A stretch of DNA of 22,727 nt, taken from positions 1 through 22,727 of the forward strand of contig JAGDAE010000169.1 in NCBI GenBank assembly GCA_017959645.1. The letters are read 5' to 3'. Of the stretch, positions 7,564-14,386 are shown piece by piece; position 1 is the first letter of the stretch, and each line of letters begins with the position of its first letter. The position numbers and the translations under genes are program-made. This DNA comes from Kiritimatiellia bacterium (lineage in GTDB: Bacteria > Verrucomicrobiota > Kiritimatiellia > RFP12 > UBA1067). A model generated the notes under the pieces. That model saw only the letters and a list, made by a program, of their open reading frames with translations, did no database searches and was not told the origin of the DNA.

Positions 7564-8220
7564 GAAGCCATGCCGCTGCCGGAAGACATATTCAAAATCG
7601 CGATAGCCGAAGACGATCCGACGATCAGGGCGTTGCTGGAGATGGCTTTCGCCGGAGACGGCTACCGCGAAGTGGAATCGTACGCGCGCGGGGACGAGGC
7701 GCTGGCGGGGATACGCAAGACCCGTCCCGATCTCGTGATTCTTGACATCATGCTGCCGGGACTCGACGGCTACGAAATCTGCCGCCGCATCCGGGACAGT
7801 GAATCGCTTTCGGGCACCAGAATAATCATGCTCACGGCGCGCACGCAGAGCGAGGACATCGTCCGCGGACTCGACGCCGGCGCCGACGATTACGTCACGA
7901 AACCATTCGACCGCAGGATACTGCTCGCTCGGGCCCGCGCGGTTCTGCGGCGAGGCACCGAGACGGGAGGCCGCGAATTCGATGGGCTTTCGCTCGATCC
8001 GGAAAGCCGTTCTGCGATGCTGCACGGGGAAGAACTCGAACTTTCGCCCGGGGAGTTCCGGCTTTTGGCGAAGCTCGTGGCGCATCGCGGCCGGGTCATG
8101 GCCCGCGACGCCGCCGACCGCACCGTAGACGTCCAGATAGCCAATTTGCGGCGCAAGCTCGGCGAATGGAGTGCGCACATCGAAACGATTAGAGGCGTCG
8201 GCTACCGCATAAGGCCGTGA
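7543..8220 (+). CDS. OmpR/PhoB-family response regulator with shortened DNA-binding domain
   Basis: This is the output half of a two-component pair with the kinase that overlaps its 3' end by 4 nt. The receiver domain (about residues 17-135) has acidic residues Asp24/Asp25, phospho-acceptor Asp68 in LVILDIMLP, Thr98 in MLTAR and Lys120 in VTKPF. The winged-helix domain follows (about 148-225) and ends RTVDVQIANLRRKLG and IRGVGYRIRP. Compared with PhoB, about 12 residues are missing between RVMARDAA and DRTVDV, which removes the end of helix alpha2 and the transactivation loop. From ATG 7543 the product is 225 aa. ATG 7570 (216 aa) is the alternative, but it lacks a ribosome-binding site. DNA targets are not visible. 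Confidence 0.9.
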   Translation: MPDPFFLEAMPLPEDIFKIAIAEDDPTIRALLEMAFAGDGYREVESYARGDEALAGIRKTRPDLVILDIMLPGLDGYEICRRIRDSESLSGTRIIMLTARTQSEDIVRGLDAGADDYVTKPFDRRILLARARAVLRRGTETGGREFDGLSLDPESRSAMLHGEELELSPGEFRLLAKLVAHRGRVMARDAADRTVDVQIANLRRKLGEWSAHIETIRGVGYRIRP

Positions 8221-9362
8221 AGATACCGTCATATCTGCCGCCGGTTCTGGCGTCGGTCGCATTCGCCGGATTCGCCGCCGTGTTCGCGGCGAAGATATAC
8301 CTGTTCCAGTCATCGGTCGTCGAATGGGCGCGGCGCGACCTGCGCTCGCGCGCGGAACTCGCGGCGGCGAATCTCCGTGAGCCGCTTGAGACGGACGATT
8401 TTAGGGCGATCAGGGAATTTGGTGAAAAACTGGACGCGGAAGGGATACGGCTTTCGATTGCGAGCGCGGCGGGGGGAATCGTTTTCGATTCCGATCCGTC
8501 AAGTGACGCATCCTCGTACAGGGAGACAAGCGGCGCCGGAAATTTTCGCGTGACGATCGGCATTCCGTCATCACGTGTCATGGAGCCGTTCCGCAGCGCC
8601 GTGGCCGGCTTCGCGCTCGCCGGCATGGTCGGCATTGCAGGCGTCTTCACATTTTTCCTGGTCACCTATCGTCAGCGGGTGCGCATCGGCGAATTGAAGC
8701 GCGCCGAAGAATTCCGCCGCAATTTCGTCGCCGATGTTTCGCACGAACTCAAGACACCTCTTACCGGAATCATCGGGGCGGTGGACATGCTGGAGGACGC
8801 TGCGGGCGATAACCGCGGGAAACTGCTGGCGATGATACGCCGGGACTCAATGCGGCTCAACGATCTCGCCCAGCGCATCCTGTCGCTTGCGCGCATCGAG
8901 CGCGGATGGGAAGCGCTCGAAAAGACCCCCGTGGACATCGAGGAACTCGTCCGGGAAATCGGCGAGCGCTACGGTATCCGCGCCGAATGCCGAGGCCGGG
9001 GGCTTTTCGCTGAATGCGACCGGCGGCTGGTTGAAGAGGCGATATCAAACCTTGTCGAGAACGCGAGGCGCTATTCCGGGACGGACGATATATTGATTTC
9101 CGCCACGGTAGGACGAAATGGCGTAGAAATCGCCGTCGAAGATCACGGAATCGGCATTCCTCCAAAACACGCCGACAAGGTTTTCGAGCGTTTCTACCGC
9201 GTAGATCCTGCGCGTGCGCCGGAAACCGGCGGCACCGGGCTAGGACTTCCAATCGCTCTCGGCATCGCCCGATTGCACGGCGGTTCGTTGACGCTCGCGC
9301 CGGCGAAACCGTCCGGCTGCAGGTTCACTTTTTCTTTTGGTTCTTCTTCCCGGCCGGTTTAA
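8217..9362 (+). CDS. Membrane sensor histidine kinase (PhoR-like)
   Basis: A GTG start within a GTGA overlap couples it to the regulator gene. Two membrane segments (about residues 8-31 and 127-150) flank an extracytoplasmic region of roughly 95 residues with no recognised sensor fold. The H-box is FVADVSHELKTPLTG with His176. Then come the N-box ISNLVENARRYS, the G1 box DHGIGIP, the F-box VFERFYRVD and the G2 box GGTGLGLPIALGIARLHGG, all intact, so autokinase activity is expected. HAMP and PAS domains are absent. The 3' end overlaps the convergent SUMF1-like gene by 38 nt. PhoR is the nearest general type; the signal is unknown. Confidence 0.93.
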   Translation: MKIPSYLPPVLASVAFAGFAAVFAAKIYLFQSSVVEWARRDLRSRAELAAANLREPLETDDFRAIREFGEKLDAEGIRLSIASAAGGIVFDSDPSSDASSYRETSGAGNFRVTIGIPSSRVMEPFRSAVAGFALAGMVGIAGVFTFFLVTYRQRVRIGELKRAEEFRRNFVADVSHELKTPLTGIIGAVDMLEDAAGDNRGKLLAMIRRDSMRLNDLAQRILSLARIERGWEALEKTPVDIEELVREIGERYGIRAECRGRGLFAECDRRLVEEAISNLVENARRYSGTDDILISATVGRNGVEIAVEDHGIGIPPKHADKVFERFYRVDPARAPETGGTGLGLPIALGIARLHGGSLTLAPAKPSGCRFTFSFGSSSRPV

Positions 9363-11046
9363 CGAACTCGTACTCGGTCATGAGATCGGGACCGAGTACG
9401 ATGCGGAAGGCGTTGCTGTCTCTTATGAAGTCTCCCTGCGTCGTCAACTGCCAGCTGGCGTTGAAATCGCATCCGCCGCGCCAAGACGAACGTATGATGC
9501 AGCCCTTGGTCACGCCGTCGAACCAGCGCAGCGGATCTTTCTCGGTGTCTCCGTACTTGATTGCCGTCTGCGGATCGTTGTTGAGTTCGCGGCCGTTTAT
9601 TTTCTTGGTGTCGATCACGTCGAGCGTGTGCTCGCCTCCGTTGCCGAGCATGTCGTAGAGCCCCCAGCGGTTCGGAGCTTTCAGCCCGACCTCGAGACCC
9701 GGTATGCGATTGCCGAAATCGTTGTTCGGGTCGCGTTCGCGCGCGTCGCCGATTTGGCAGATGATTTCCACGCTGTCGGCGAGGCGCCCCTCTTTGTAGC
9801 GGACGTAAAGATCGTCAGGATCTGTGGCGTTCGCATTCAGCGCGTACTCCCATTCCGCCTCGGTAGGCAGGCGGAATACGTATCCCTTTGGGACGAGTTT
9901 CTTGAATTTGGCCTGCTGGTTGAGCCATACGAAGAATTCGTCGATATCTTTGCGCGGGGCGATATGGACGCGATTCCATTTGCCCATCGCCTCGTCCTGT
10001 TTGTTCAGGCGGTATTTCCGGAACTTGTCCCAAATCTTGTGGGTAACCTTGTATTTCGCCATCCAGAACGGACGCGAGATTATTACGCGGTGGTAGCGCT
10101 TGACGGAAGTCTTGCGTTCGTCTTTGCTGTCGCCCATCATGAAATTGCCGGCCGGGCAGCCGATAAGCTCGACGGCGGTGTCGGCGTTGAATTCGATTTT
10201 GACCGGATCGAGAGTCTCGAGTTTCTGCGCCGCCGCTTTCGCCGCAGCCTCGATCGCGCCTTTGTATTCGTTGGCTTCTTCGACGCGTTTTTTCGCGAGC
10301 GTCTTTTCGATTCCGTCAACCTCGTTCTTGTCTATCGCCGCCTGGTACGAGATCGCGGCATGAATGCACAGCGCTTCGCGCACGTCTTTGCGCTTGGAGT
10401 GCTTGTCGGCGATCTTGCGCCAGAATTCGCCTTTTTCGAAATTGCTTTTGCCCTCGAGTGCGCCGAATTCCCCGCCGGCGAACGAGAACTCCTTTTCGAC
10501 CTCGTCGTTCCAGCCGTCGATCGCGACAAGCTCCACCGCGACAGCCTCGTGCAGCGATGCGTCATCTGGCTGTTTCGCGATCTTCTTTCTGAGCGCCGCG
10601 ACAGGCTTGAGCCTCTGGACATCAGCGTCTATGCGTTTCTTGAAATCGTTCACGCCCGGATGGTTCTTGTTCGCAAGCGCTTTCAGATGGTTGTGCGTTG
10701 TCTTGACTTCGGCGAGCGCGACGGCGAATTCCAGCCCGTGGTCGTAGACCGCGCCGTCGTAGAGCGCGGCGGCGGCGTCTGCATTGTCGGCCAGTATGTA
10801 CTGCGTCAGCGCGGCGTTCATTATAAGAAAACGCGAGGGGGCGTCTTTGATGTCCGCAAGATACGAGACGAATTTGTCGCCGGCTTCGGTCCGGGATTTG
10901 GCGTCGGCCTTTCCGGACGGTATGTCGCCTGCGACGAGTTCGCCAATTCGTCCGCGCACCGCGTCGAGTTCGCCGTCGGATGGCGCCGCCGCCTGCGCAC
11001 ACGCCATCAGCGCCGCCGCAAAAGCGGCAATCGAAATTCTTTCCAT
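9325..11046 (-). CDS. Exported SUMF1/FGE-like domain protein, probably non-catalytic
   Basis: The 573-residue product starts with a signal sequence (residues 1-20). A cysteine at 16 in ALMAC could make it a lipoprotein, though Met at -2 is atypical. Residues 25-280 are charged and predicted helical without a recognised domain. A formylglycine-generating-enzyme fold follows at about 290-555, with GNFMMGD at 300-306, RLPTEAEWEYA at 392-402, PNRWGLYDMLGNGGEH at 458-473 and AFRIVLGP at 546-553. The catalytic CxxxxC of true FGE is not seen; the corresponding stretch reads SSWRGGCDF. It is more likely a binding or scaffold protein than a sulfatase activator. It has its own promoter upstream and a GGGGAG ribosome-binding site. 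Confidence 0.88.
   Translation of the reverse strand: MERISIAAFAAALMACAQAAAPSDGELDAVRGRIGELVAGDIPSGKADAKSRTEAGDKFVSYLADIKDAPSRFLIMNAALTQYILADNADAAAALYDGAVYDHGLEFAVALAEVKTTHNHLKALANKNHPGVNDFKKRIDADVQRLKPVAALRKKIAKQPDDASLHEAVAVELVAIDGWNDEVEKEFSFAGGEFGALEGKSNFEKGEFWRKIADKHSKRKDVREALCIHAAISYQAAIDKNEVDGIEKTLAKKRVEEANEYKGAIEAAAKAAAQKLETLDPVKIEFNADTAVELIGCPAGNFMMGDSKDERKTSVKRYHRVIISRPFWMAKYKVTHKIWDKFRKYRLNKQDEAMGKWNRVHIAPRKDIDEFFVWLNQQAKFKKLVPKGYVFRLPTEAEWEYALNANATDPDDLYVRYKEGRLADSVEIICQIGDARERDPNNDFGNRIPGLEVGLKAPNRWGLYDMLGNGGEHTLDVIDTKKINGRELNNDPQTAIKYGDTEKDPLRWFDGVTKGCIIRSSWRGGCDFNASWQLTTQGDFIRDSNAFRIVLGPDLMTEYEFVKPAGKKNQKKK
9368..9401. repeat. Perfect 12-bp inverted repeat at the convergent gene ends
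   Basis: TCGTACTCGGTC (9368-9379) is the exact reverse complement of GACCGAGTACGA (9390-9401), with a 10-nt spacer. It begins 6 nt past the kinase stop codon and lies wholly inside the C-terminal codons of the opposing gene. No T-run follows on either strand, so it is not a classic terminator. It could protect or shape the 3' end of the kinase mRNA, or bind a protein. Confidence 0.65.
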
Positions 11047-11076
11047 ATGACTCCCCGTTTTTCCTCGGTTGCGGCT

Positions 11077-11105
11077 ATTATATCACAATGCACGGACTTT
11101 GTGTG
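11077..11105 (-). promoter_or_regulatory. Promoter of the SUMF1-like gene
   Basis: On the minus strand an extended -10, TGATATAAT (11085 down to 11077), is preceded at 17-bp spacing by CACACA (11105 down to 11100). The TATAAT hexamer is a perfect match. The -35 matches TTGACA only at its last three bases, but the TG extension compensates. The predicted start near 11070 gives a leader of about 24 nt to the ATG at 11046. Confidence 0.7.
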
Positions 11106-11149
11106 CGGTGAATTTCAATCGGTTTGAGGCAGGCAATTTGCGTATCTGT

Positions 11150-11178
11150 CACACAACATGCGCCAAATATGATATAAT
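11150..11178 (+). promoter_or_regulatory. Promoter of the dxr operon
   Basis: CACACA at 11150-11155, a 17-bp spacer, and TGATATAAT at 11170-11178 form an extended -10 promoter. It has the same elements and spacing as the divergent promoter upstream of the SUMF1-like gene. The predicted start lies near 11185, only about 7 nt before the dxr ATG at 11192, so the mRNA would be almost leaderless. Confidence 0.72.
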
Positions 11179-11191
11179 ACCCGCTACACAG

Positions 11192-12256
11192 ATGTCAAAA
11201 CGGTTGATCATACTCGGCGTAACCGGTTCGATTGGCGGTAGCGCCGTCGATGTGGTACGTACGCATCGCGACGAGTTCGAACTTGTCGCGATCGCGGCGT
11301 TGCGTTCGCGCGCGAAGTGCGAAGCGATAGCGCGCGAATTCGGCGCGAAGGCGTATGTCGGCGAGGATGCGGCGCTGAAGGCGGTGGAGGAGAACGACGC
11401 CGACATCTGTCTTGTCGCCACGGTCGGCATGTCGGGACTGCGTCCGACAGTCGCTGCGATCGCGAAAGGCATGGATATCGCGCTGGCAACCAAGGAAGTG
11501 ATGGTCATGGCGGGCGAGGCGGTTACGCGCATGGCCAGCAGGCGCGGCGTAAGATTCCTGCCGGTCGATTCGGAACATTCGGCGATTTTCCAGTGTATGC
11601 AGGGCGGCGGGGATGTCGATCGGTTGATTCTCACGGCTTCGGGCGGACCGTTTCTCGACGGCCCCGATGATCTTTCGGATGTCACGGTCGCCCAGGCGCT
11701 GAACCATCCACGCTGGAAGATGGGTACGAAGGTGACGGTCGATTCGTCGACTATGATGAACAAGGGGTTCGAGATACTCGAGGCGAAGTGGCTTTTCGGG
11801 ATGGACGTCGAAAACATCGAGGTGGTGGTGCATCCGGAGTCGATCGTCCACAGTCTGGTCACGTTTGCGGACGGGGCGACGCTCGCGCAACTTTCGCCTC
11901 CCGACATGAGGGTTGCGATACAGTATGCGCTTTCCTGGCCGCGCCGGTTGAAGGCGGAGCGCGAGCGGCTGGATCTCGCGGAAATCGGTTCGCTGAATTT
12001 CAGGCGGCCGGATTCGAATCGCTTCCCCGCGCTCAGGCTGGCGAGAGAGGCGTGCATGGCCGGCGGATGCGCGACGGCGGTTCTCGCGGCGTCCGACGAA
12101 TGGGCGGTAAAGGCGTTCGTCGACGGGCGTATCGGCTATACGGACATCGCCGCGACGATAGAGAAGTGCCTGGAACACGCGCCGCAAATCGAATGTGATT
12201 CGGTCGAAGCGGCGATGGAGGCGAGCGACTGGACATGGAAATACTTGTCACGATAG
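11192..12256 (+). CDS. dxr: 1-deoxy-D-xylulose 5-phosphate reductoisomerase
   Basis: Dxr converts DXP to 2-C-methyl-D-erythritol 4-phosphate with NADPH, the first committed step of the MEP isoprenoid pathway. The N-terminus MSKRLIILGVTGSIG carries the nucleotide-binding GXTGSIG at residues 9-15. Further matches are ATKEVMVMAGE, VDSEHSAIFQC with the metal-binding acidic residues, SSTMMNKGFEILEAKWLF, VVHPESIVHS and PPDMRVAIQYAL. At 354 aa it is shorter than many Dxr proteins but has all active-site blocks. No Shine-Dalgarno sequence precedes the ATG, consistent with a near-leaderless mRNA. The 3' end overlaps rseP by 22 nt. Confidence 0.96.
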   Translation: MSKRLIILGVTGSIGGSAVDVVRTHRDEFELVAIAALRSRAKCEAIAREFGAKAYVGEDAALKAVEENDADICLVATVGMSGLRPTVAAIAKGMDIALATKEVMVMAGEAVTRMASRRGVRFLPVDSEHSAIFQCMQGGGDVDRLILTASGGPFLDGPDDLSDVTVAQALNHPRWKMGTKVTVDSSTMMNKGFEILEAKWLFGMDVENIEVVVHPESIVHSLVTFADGATLAQLSPPDMRVAIQYALSWPRRLKAERERLDLAEIGSLNFRRPDSNRFPALRLAREACMAGGCATAVLAASDEWAVKAFVDGRIGYTDIAATIEKCLEHAPQIECDSVEAAMEASDWTWKYLSR

Positions 12257-13377
12257 GCTACATAGCGCTTTGCGTCTTTCTGTTTTCACTCGCAATCGCG
12301 ATTCACGAGTTCGGACACTTCATCGTTGCGCTGAAGCTCGGATTGAACGTGGAGCGGTTTTCGATAGGGTTCGGTCCGGCGATCTGGAAGCGGAAAATCG
12401 GCAGGGTCGAATACCGAGTGAGCTGGATACCGCTCGGCGGGTACGTTTCGATACCCGACGTCGACCCGGAAGGGACGAAAGCGCTGGAGGGCGGGGGCGC
12501 GACGAAGAGACTGGAGATACCGGTGTGGAAGGAGATCGCGGTCGCATTTGCGGGTCCGGCGATGAATATCGTGCTGGCGGTCTTGCTGGCGGTCGGTCTT
12601 TCGCTCTGGCCGGGGGCGCGGTTCGGGGAGCTGGCGGCGGAAATCGGCTCGGTGATCGAAGGCGGGCCTGCCGACCGGGCGGGAATGAAGCCGGGCGACG
12701 TGGTGGTGTCGGTCGGCGGCAAGGCGGTTCGCACATGGACCGATATGATGGTGGAGGTCCAGATATCCGGCGGCAAGCCGACGCCGTTCGTGATCGAACG
12801 CAAGACCGACGGCGGGGCGGCGTCAAGCCTGACGCTCACGATTGCTCCCGAGCGCGACGGTATGACCGGCGCGTATTTGATAAAAACGTTCAGCGTCACA
12901 AACGAGACCGGGGCGGCGATGTGGATACCTGGCAGGAGCCCGCTCAAGCAGCTCGCGTGGGACGCGGGATCGATTTTCAGGATTTTGAAGGGTCTAGTCA
13001 CGCCGAAGGAGGCGCGGGCGACGGCAGGGGCGCTTGGCGGGCCGGTGATGATAGCCGAGAACATATACCGGTCGGTAAGGCGAGATTTCGCGGACGGGCT
13101 CGGGTTTCTGCGCTATCTGAACGTCAACCTTGCGGTGTTGAATCTGCTACCGATACCTGTGCTCGACGGTGGCCTTATCCTGTTTGCGCTGATCGCGGTC
13201 GTCTTCCGCCGGCGGGTTCCCGAGAAGACGTCCGCGACGATTTCGACCTGCTTCATGTATCTGCTCATAGGACTTATGGCGGTGCTGGTTTTCAAAGATT
13301 CCGTCCGCACATGGAGAATCCACACCTGGAAAGGCGATGTTCACGAGGAAACAGACCAGAGCGCTGAAGATCGGTAG
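12235..13377 (+). CDS. rseP: RseP-family site-2 intramembrane metalloprotease
   Basis: RseP cleaves transmembrane anti-sigma factors and remnant signal peptides within the inner membrane. The HEXXH zinc motif HEFGH (residues 24-28) lies in the first membrane helix. A second motif, NLLPIPVLDGG, with the zinc-ligand Asp, is at 303-313. A single PDZ domain spans roughly 132-205, where Escherichia coli RseP has two. Length is 380 aa. It overlaps dxr by 22 nt and ispG by 41 nt, indicating coupled translation. The dxr-rseP adjacency is common in bacteria. The substrate cannot be told from the sequence. Confidence 0.95.
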   Translation: MEILVTIGYIALCVFLFSLAIAIHEFGHFIVALKLGLNVERFSIGFGPAIWKRKIGRVEYRVSWIPLGGYVSIPDVDPEGTKALEGGGATKRLEIPVWKEIAVAFAGPAMNIVLAVLLAVGLSLWPGARFGELAAEIGSVIEGGPADRAGMKPGDVVVSVGGKAVRTWTDMMVEVQISGGKPTPFVIERKTDGGAASSLTLTIAPERDGMTGAYLIKTFSVTNETGAAMWIPGRSPLKQLAWDAGSIFRILKGLVTPKEARATAGALGGPVMIAENIYRSVRRDFADGLGFLRYLNVNLAVLNLLPIPVLDGGLILFALIAVVFRRRVPEKTSATISTCFMYLLIGLMAVLVFKDSVRTWRIHTWKGDVHEETDQSAEDR

Positions 13378-14386
13378 CGTCGATCTGGGCGGAGGAGCGC
13401 CGGTGAGCGTGCAGACGATGGCGAATGCCGATCCGCACGACGCGCAGGCGCTTGTGCGCCAGGCGGTCGCGTGCGCCGAGGCGGGCGCTGACTTGTTCCG
13501 GCTGACGGTTCCCGACATAGAGGCGGCGAAGATTCTCGGCGAAGTCCGGCGCATGGTTTCGATTCCGCTGGTCGCAGACATCCATTTCGACTGGCGCTGC
13601 GCGCTGGCTGCAATCGAGGCGGGTACGGACGCGTTGAGAATCAACCCAGGAAACATCGGCGGGAAAGAGCGCGTCCGTGCGGTTGCGCGCGCGGCCGGCG
13701 AAAAGCGCGTGCCGATCAGGATCGGGGTCAATCTTGGCAGTATCGAGAAGGGGTTGCCTCGCACGCCGGAAGGGCTAGTCGACTCGGCGTTGAGGCATCT
13801 GAAACTTCTCGAGGACGAGGGGTTCCGAGACGTGGCGATCTCGGCGAAGGCGTCGAACGTGTCCGATACGATCGCGGCGTACAGGATGCTCGCGGAAAAG
13901 ACAGACTGCCCGTTGCACGTCGGGGTCACCGAGGCGGGTACGTTTCTGCCGGGGACGGTGCGCAGCGCGGTGGCGCTCGGGGTTCTGCTGGAGGAGGGGA
14001 TCGGCGATACGATACGCGTTTCGCTGACGGACGATCCGGTAAAAGAGGTCCGCGTCGGGGTCGAGATACTGCGCGCGCTCGGTCTGCGCGAACGCGGAGC
14101 GGCGGTCACGAGCTGCCCGACCTGCGGCAGGACGAAGGTCGACGTGAAGGTTGTCGCCGAGGCGGTCGAGGCGGAGCTTTCGAAGATGCGTTTCAAGGGC
14201 GGCGTCCCGCGCGTGGCGGTGATGGGATGCGCGGTGAACGGTCCGGGCGAGGCTAAAGACGCGGACGTGGCGCTCTGCGGCGGCGACGGAGAATTTCTTA
14301 TCTACGTGAAAGGAAAGCATGCGGCGAAGGTCTCGCAGGCCGATGCCGTGAAAAAGGTGATTGAATATGTGGTTTCTATATCGTAA
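13337..14386 (+). CDS. ispG: 4-hydroxy-3-methylbut-2-enyl diphosphate synthase
   Basis: IspG (GcpE) reduces MEcPP to HMBPP, the penultimate MEP step, using a [4Fe-4S] cluster. The cluster ligands are visible: Cys260 and Cys263 in SCPTCGR, Cys298 in MGCAVNGPGEA, and Glu305. The TIM-barrel part includes VSVQTMAN, PLVADIHFDWRCAL and ALRINPGNIGG. The 349-aa size fits the short bacterial form. The conserved KQTRALKIG segment begins inside the rseP 3' end, so the 41-nt overlap is real and not a start-call artefact. Together with dxr it places two MEP genes in one operon. Confidence 0.97.
   Translation: MFTRKQTRALKIGSVDLGGGAPVSVQTMANADPHDAQALVRQAVACAEAGADLFRLTVPDIEAAKILGEVRRMVSIPLVADIHFDWRCALAAIEAGTDALRINPGNIGGKERVRAVARAAGEKRVPIRIGVNLGSIEKGLPRTPEGLVDSALRHLKLLEDEGFRDVAISAKASNVSDTIAAYRMLAEKTDCPLHVGVTEAGTFLPGTVRSAVALGVLLEEGIGDTIRVSLTDDPVKEVRVGVEILRALGLRERGAAVTSCPTCGRTKVDVKVVAEAVEAELSKMRFKGGVPRVAVMGCAVNGPGEAKDADVALCGGDGEFLIYVKGKHAAKVSQADAVKKVIEYVVSIS

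Larger units (their letters stand above)
11047..11191. other. Divergent intergenic region between SUMF1-like gene and dxr
   Basis: This is the largest gap in the window, about 145 nt and less GC-rich than its surroundings. It holds the two back-to-back promoters, with their -35 elements about 45 nt apart, and no small gene that I can support. The space between the -35 elements (11106-11149) could hold an operator, but I see no clear inverted repeat. Confidence 0.7.

Noticed and set aside
7570..7572. ATG 7570 as the response regulator start
   Set aside because: Kept only as an alternative: it has no ribosome-binding site, whereas ATG 7543 does. It cannot be excluded, since the conserved receiver domain begins after both.
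9337..11127. A 596-codon open frame on the plus strand covering the whole SUMF1-like gene
   Set aside because: The minus-strand frame has a signal peptide, FGE-fold motifs, a promoter and a ribosome-binding site. The plus frame shows no recognisable motif and is explained by GC-rich codon bias opening the antisense frame.
11069..11191. N-terminal extension of dxr to 11069
   Set aside because: The extension crosses the promoter and has no conserved sequence; the Dxr nucleotide-binding motif starts right after ATG 11192.
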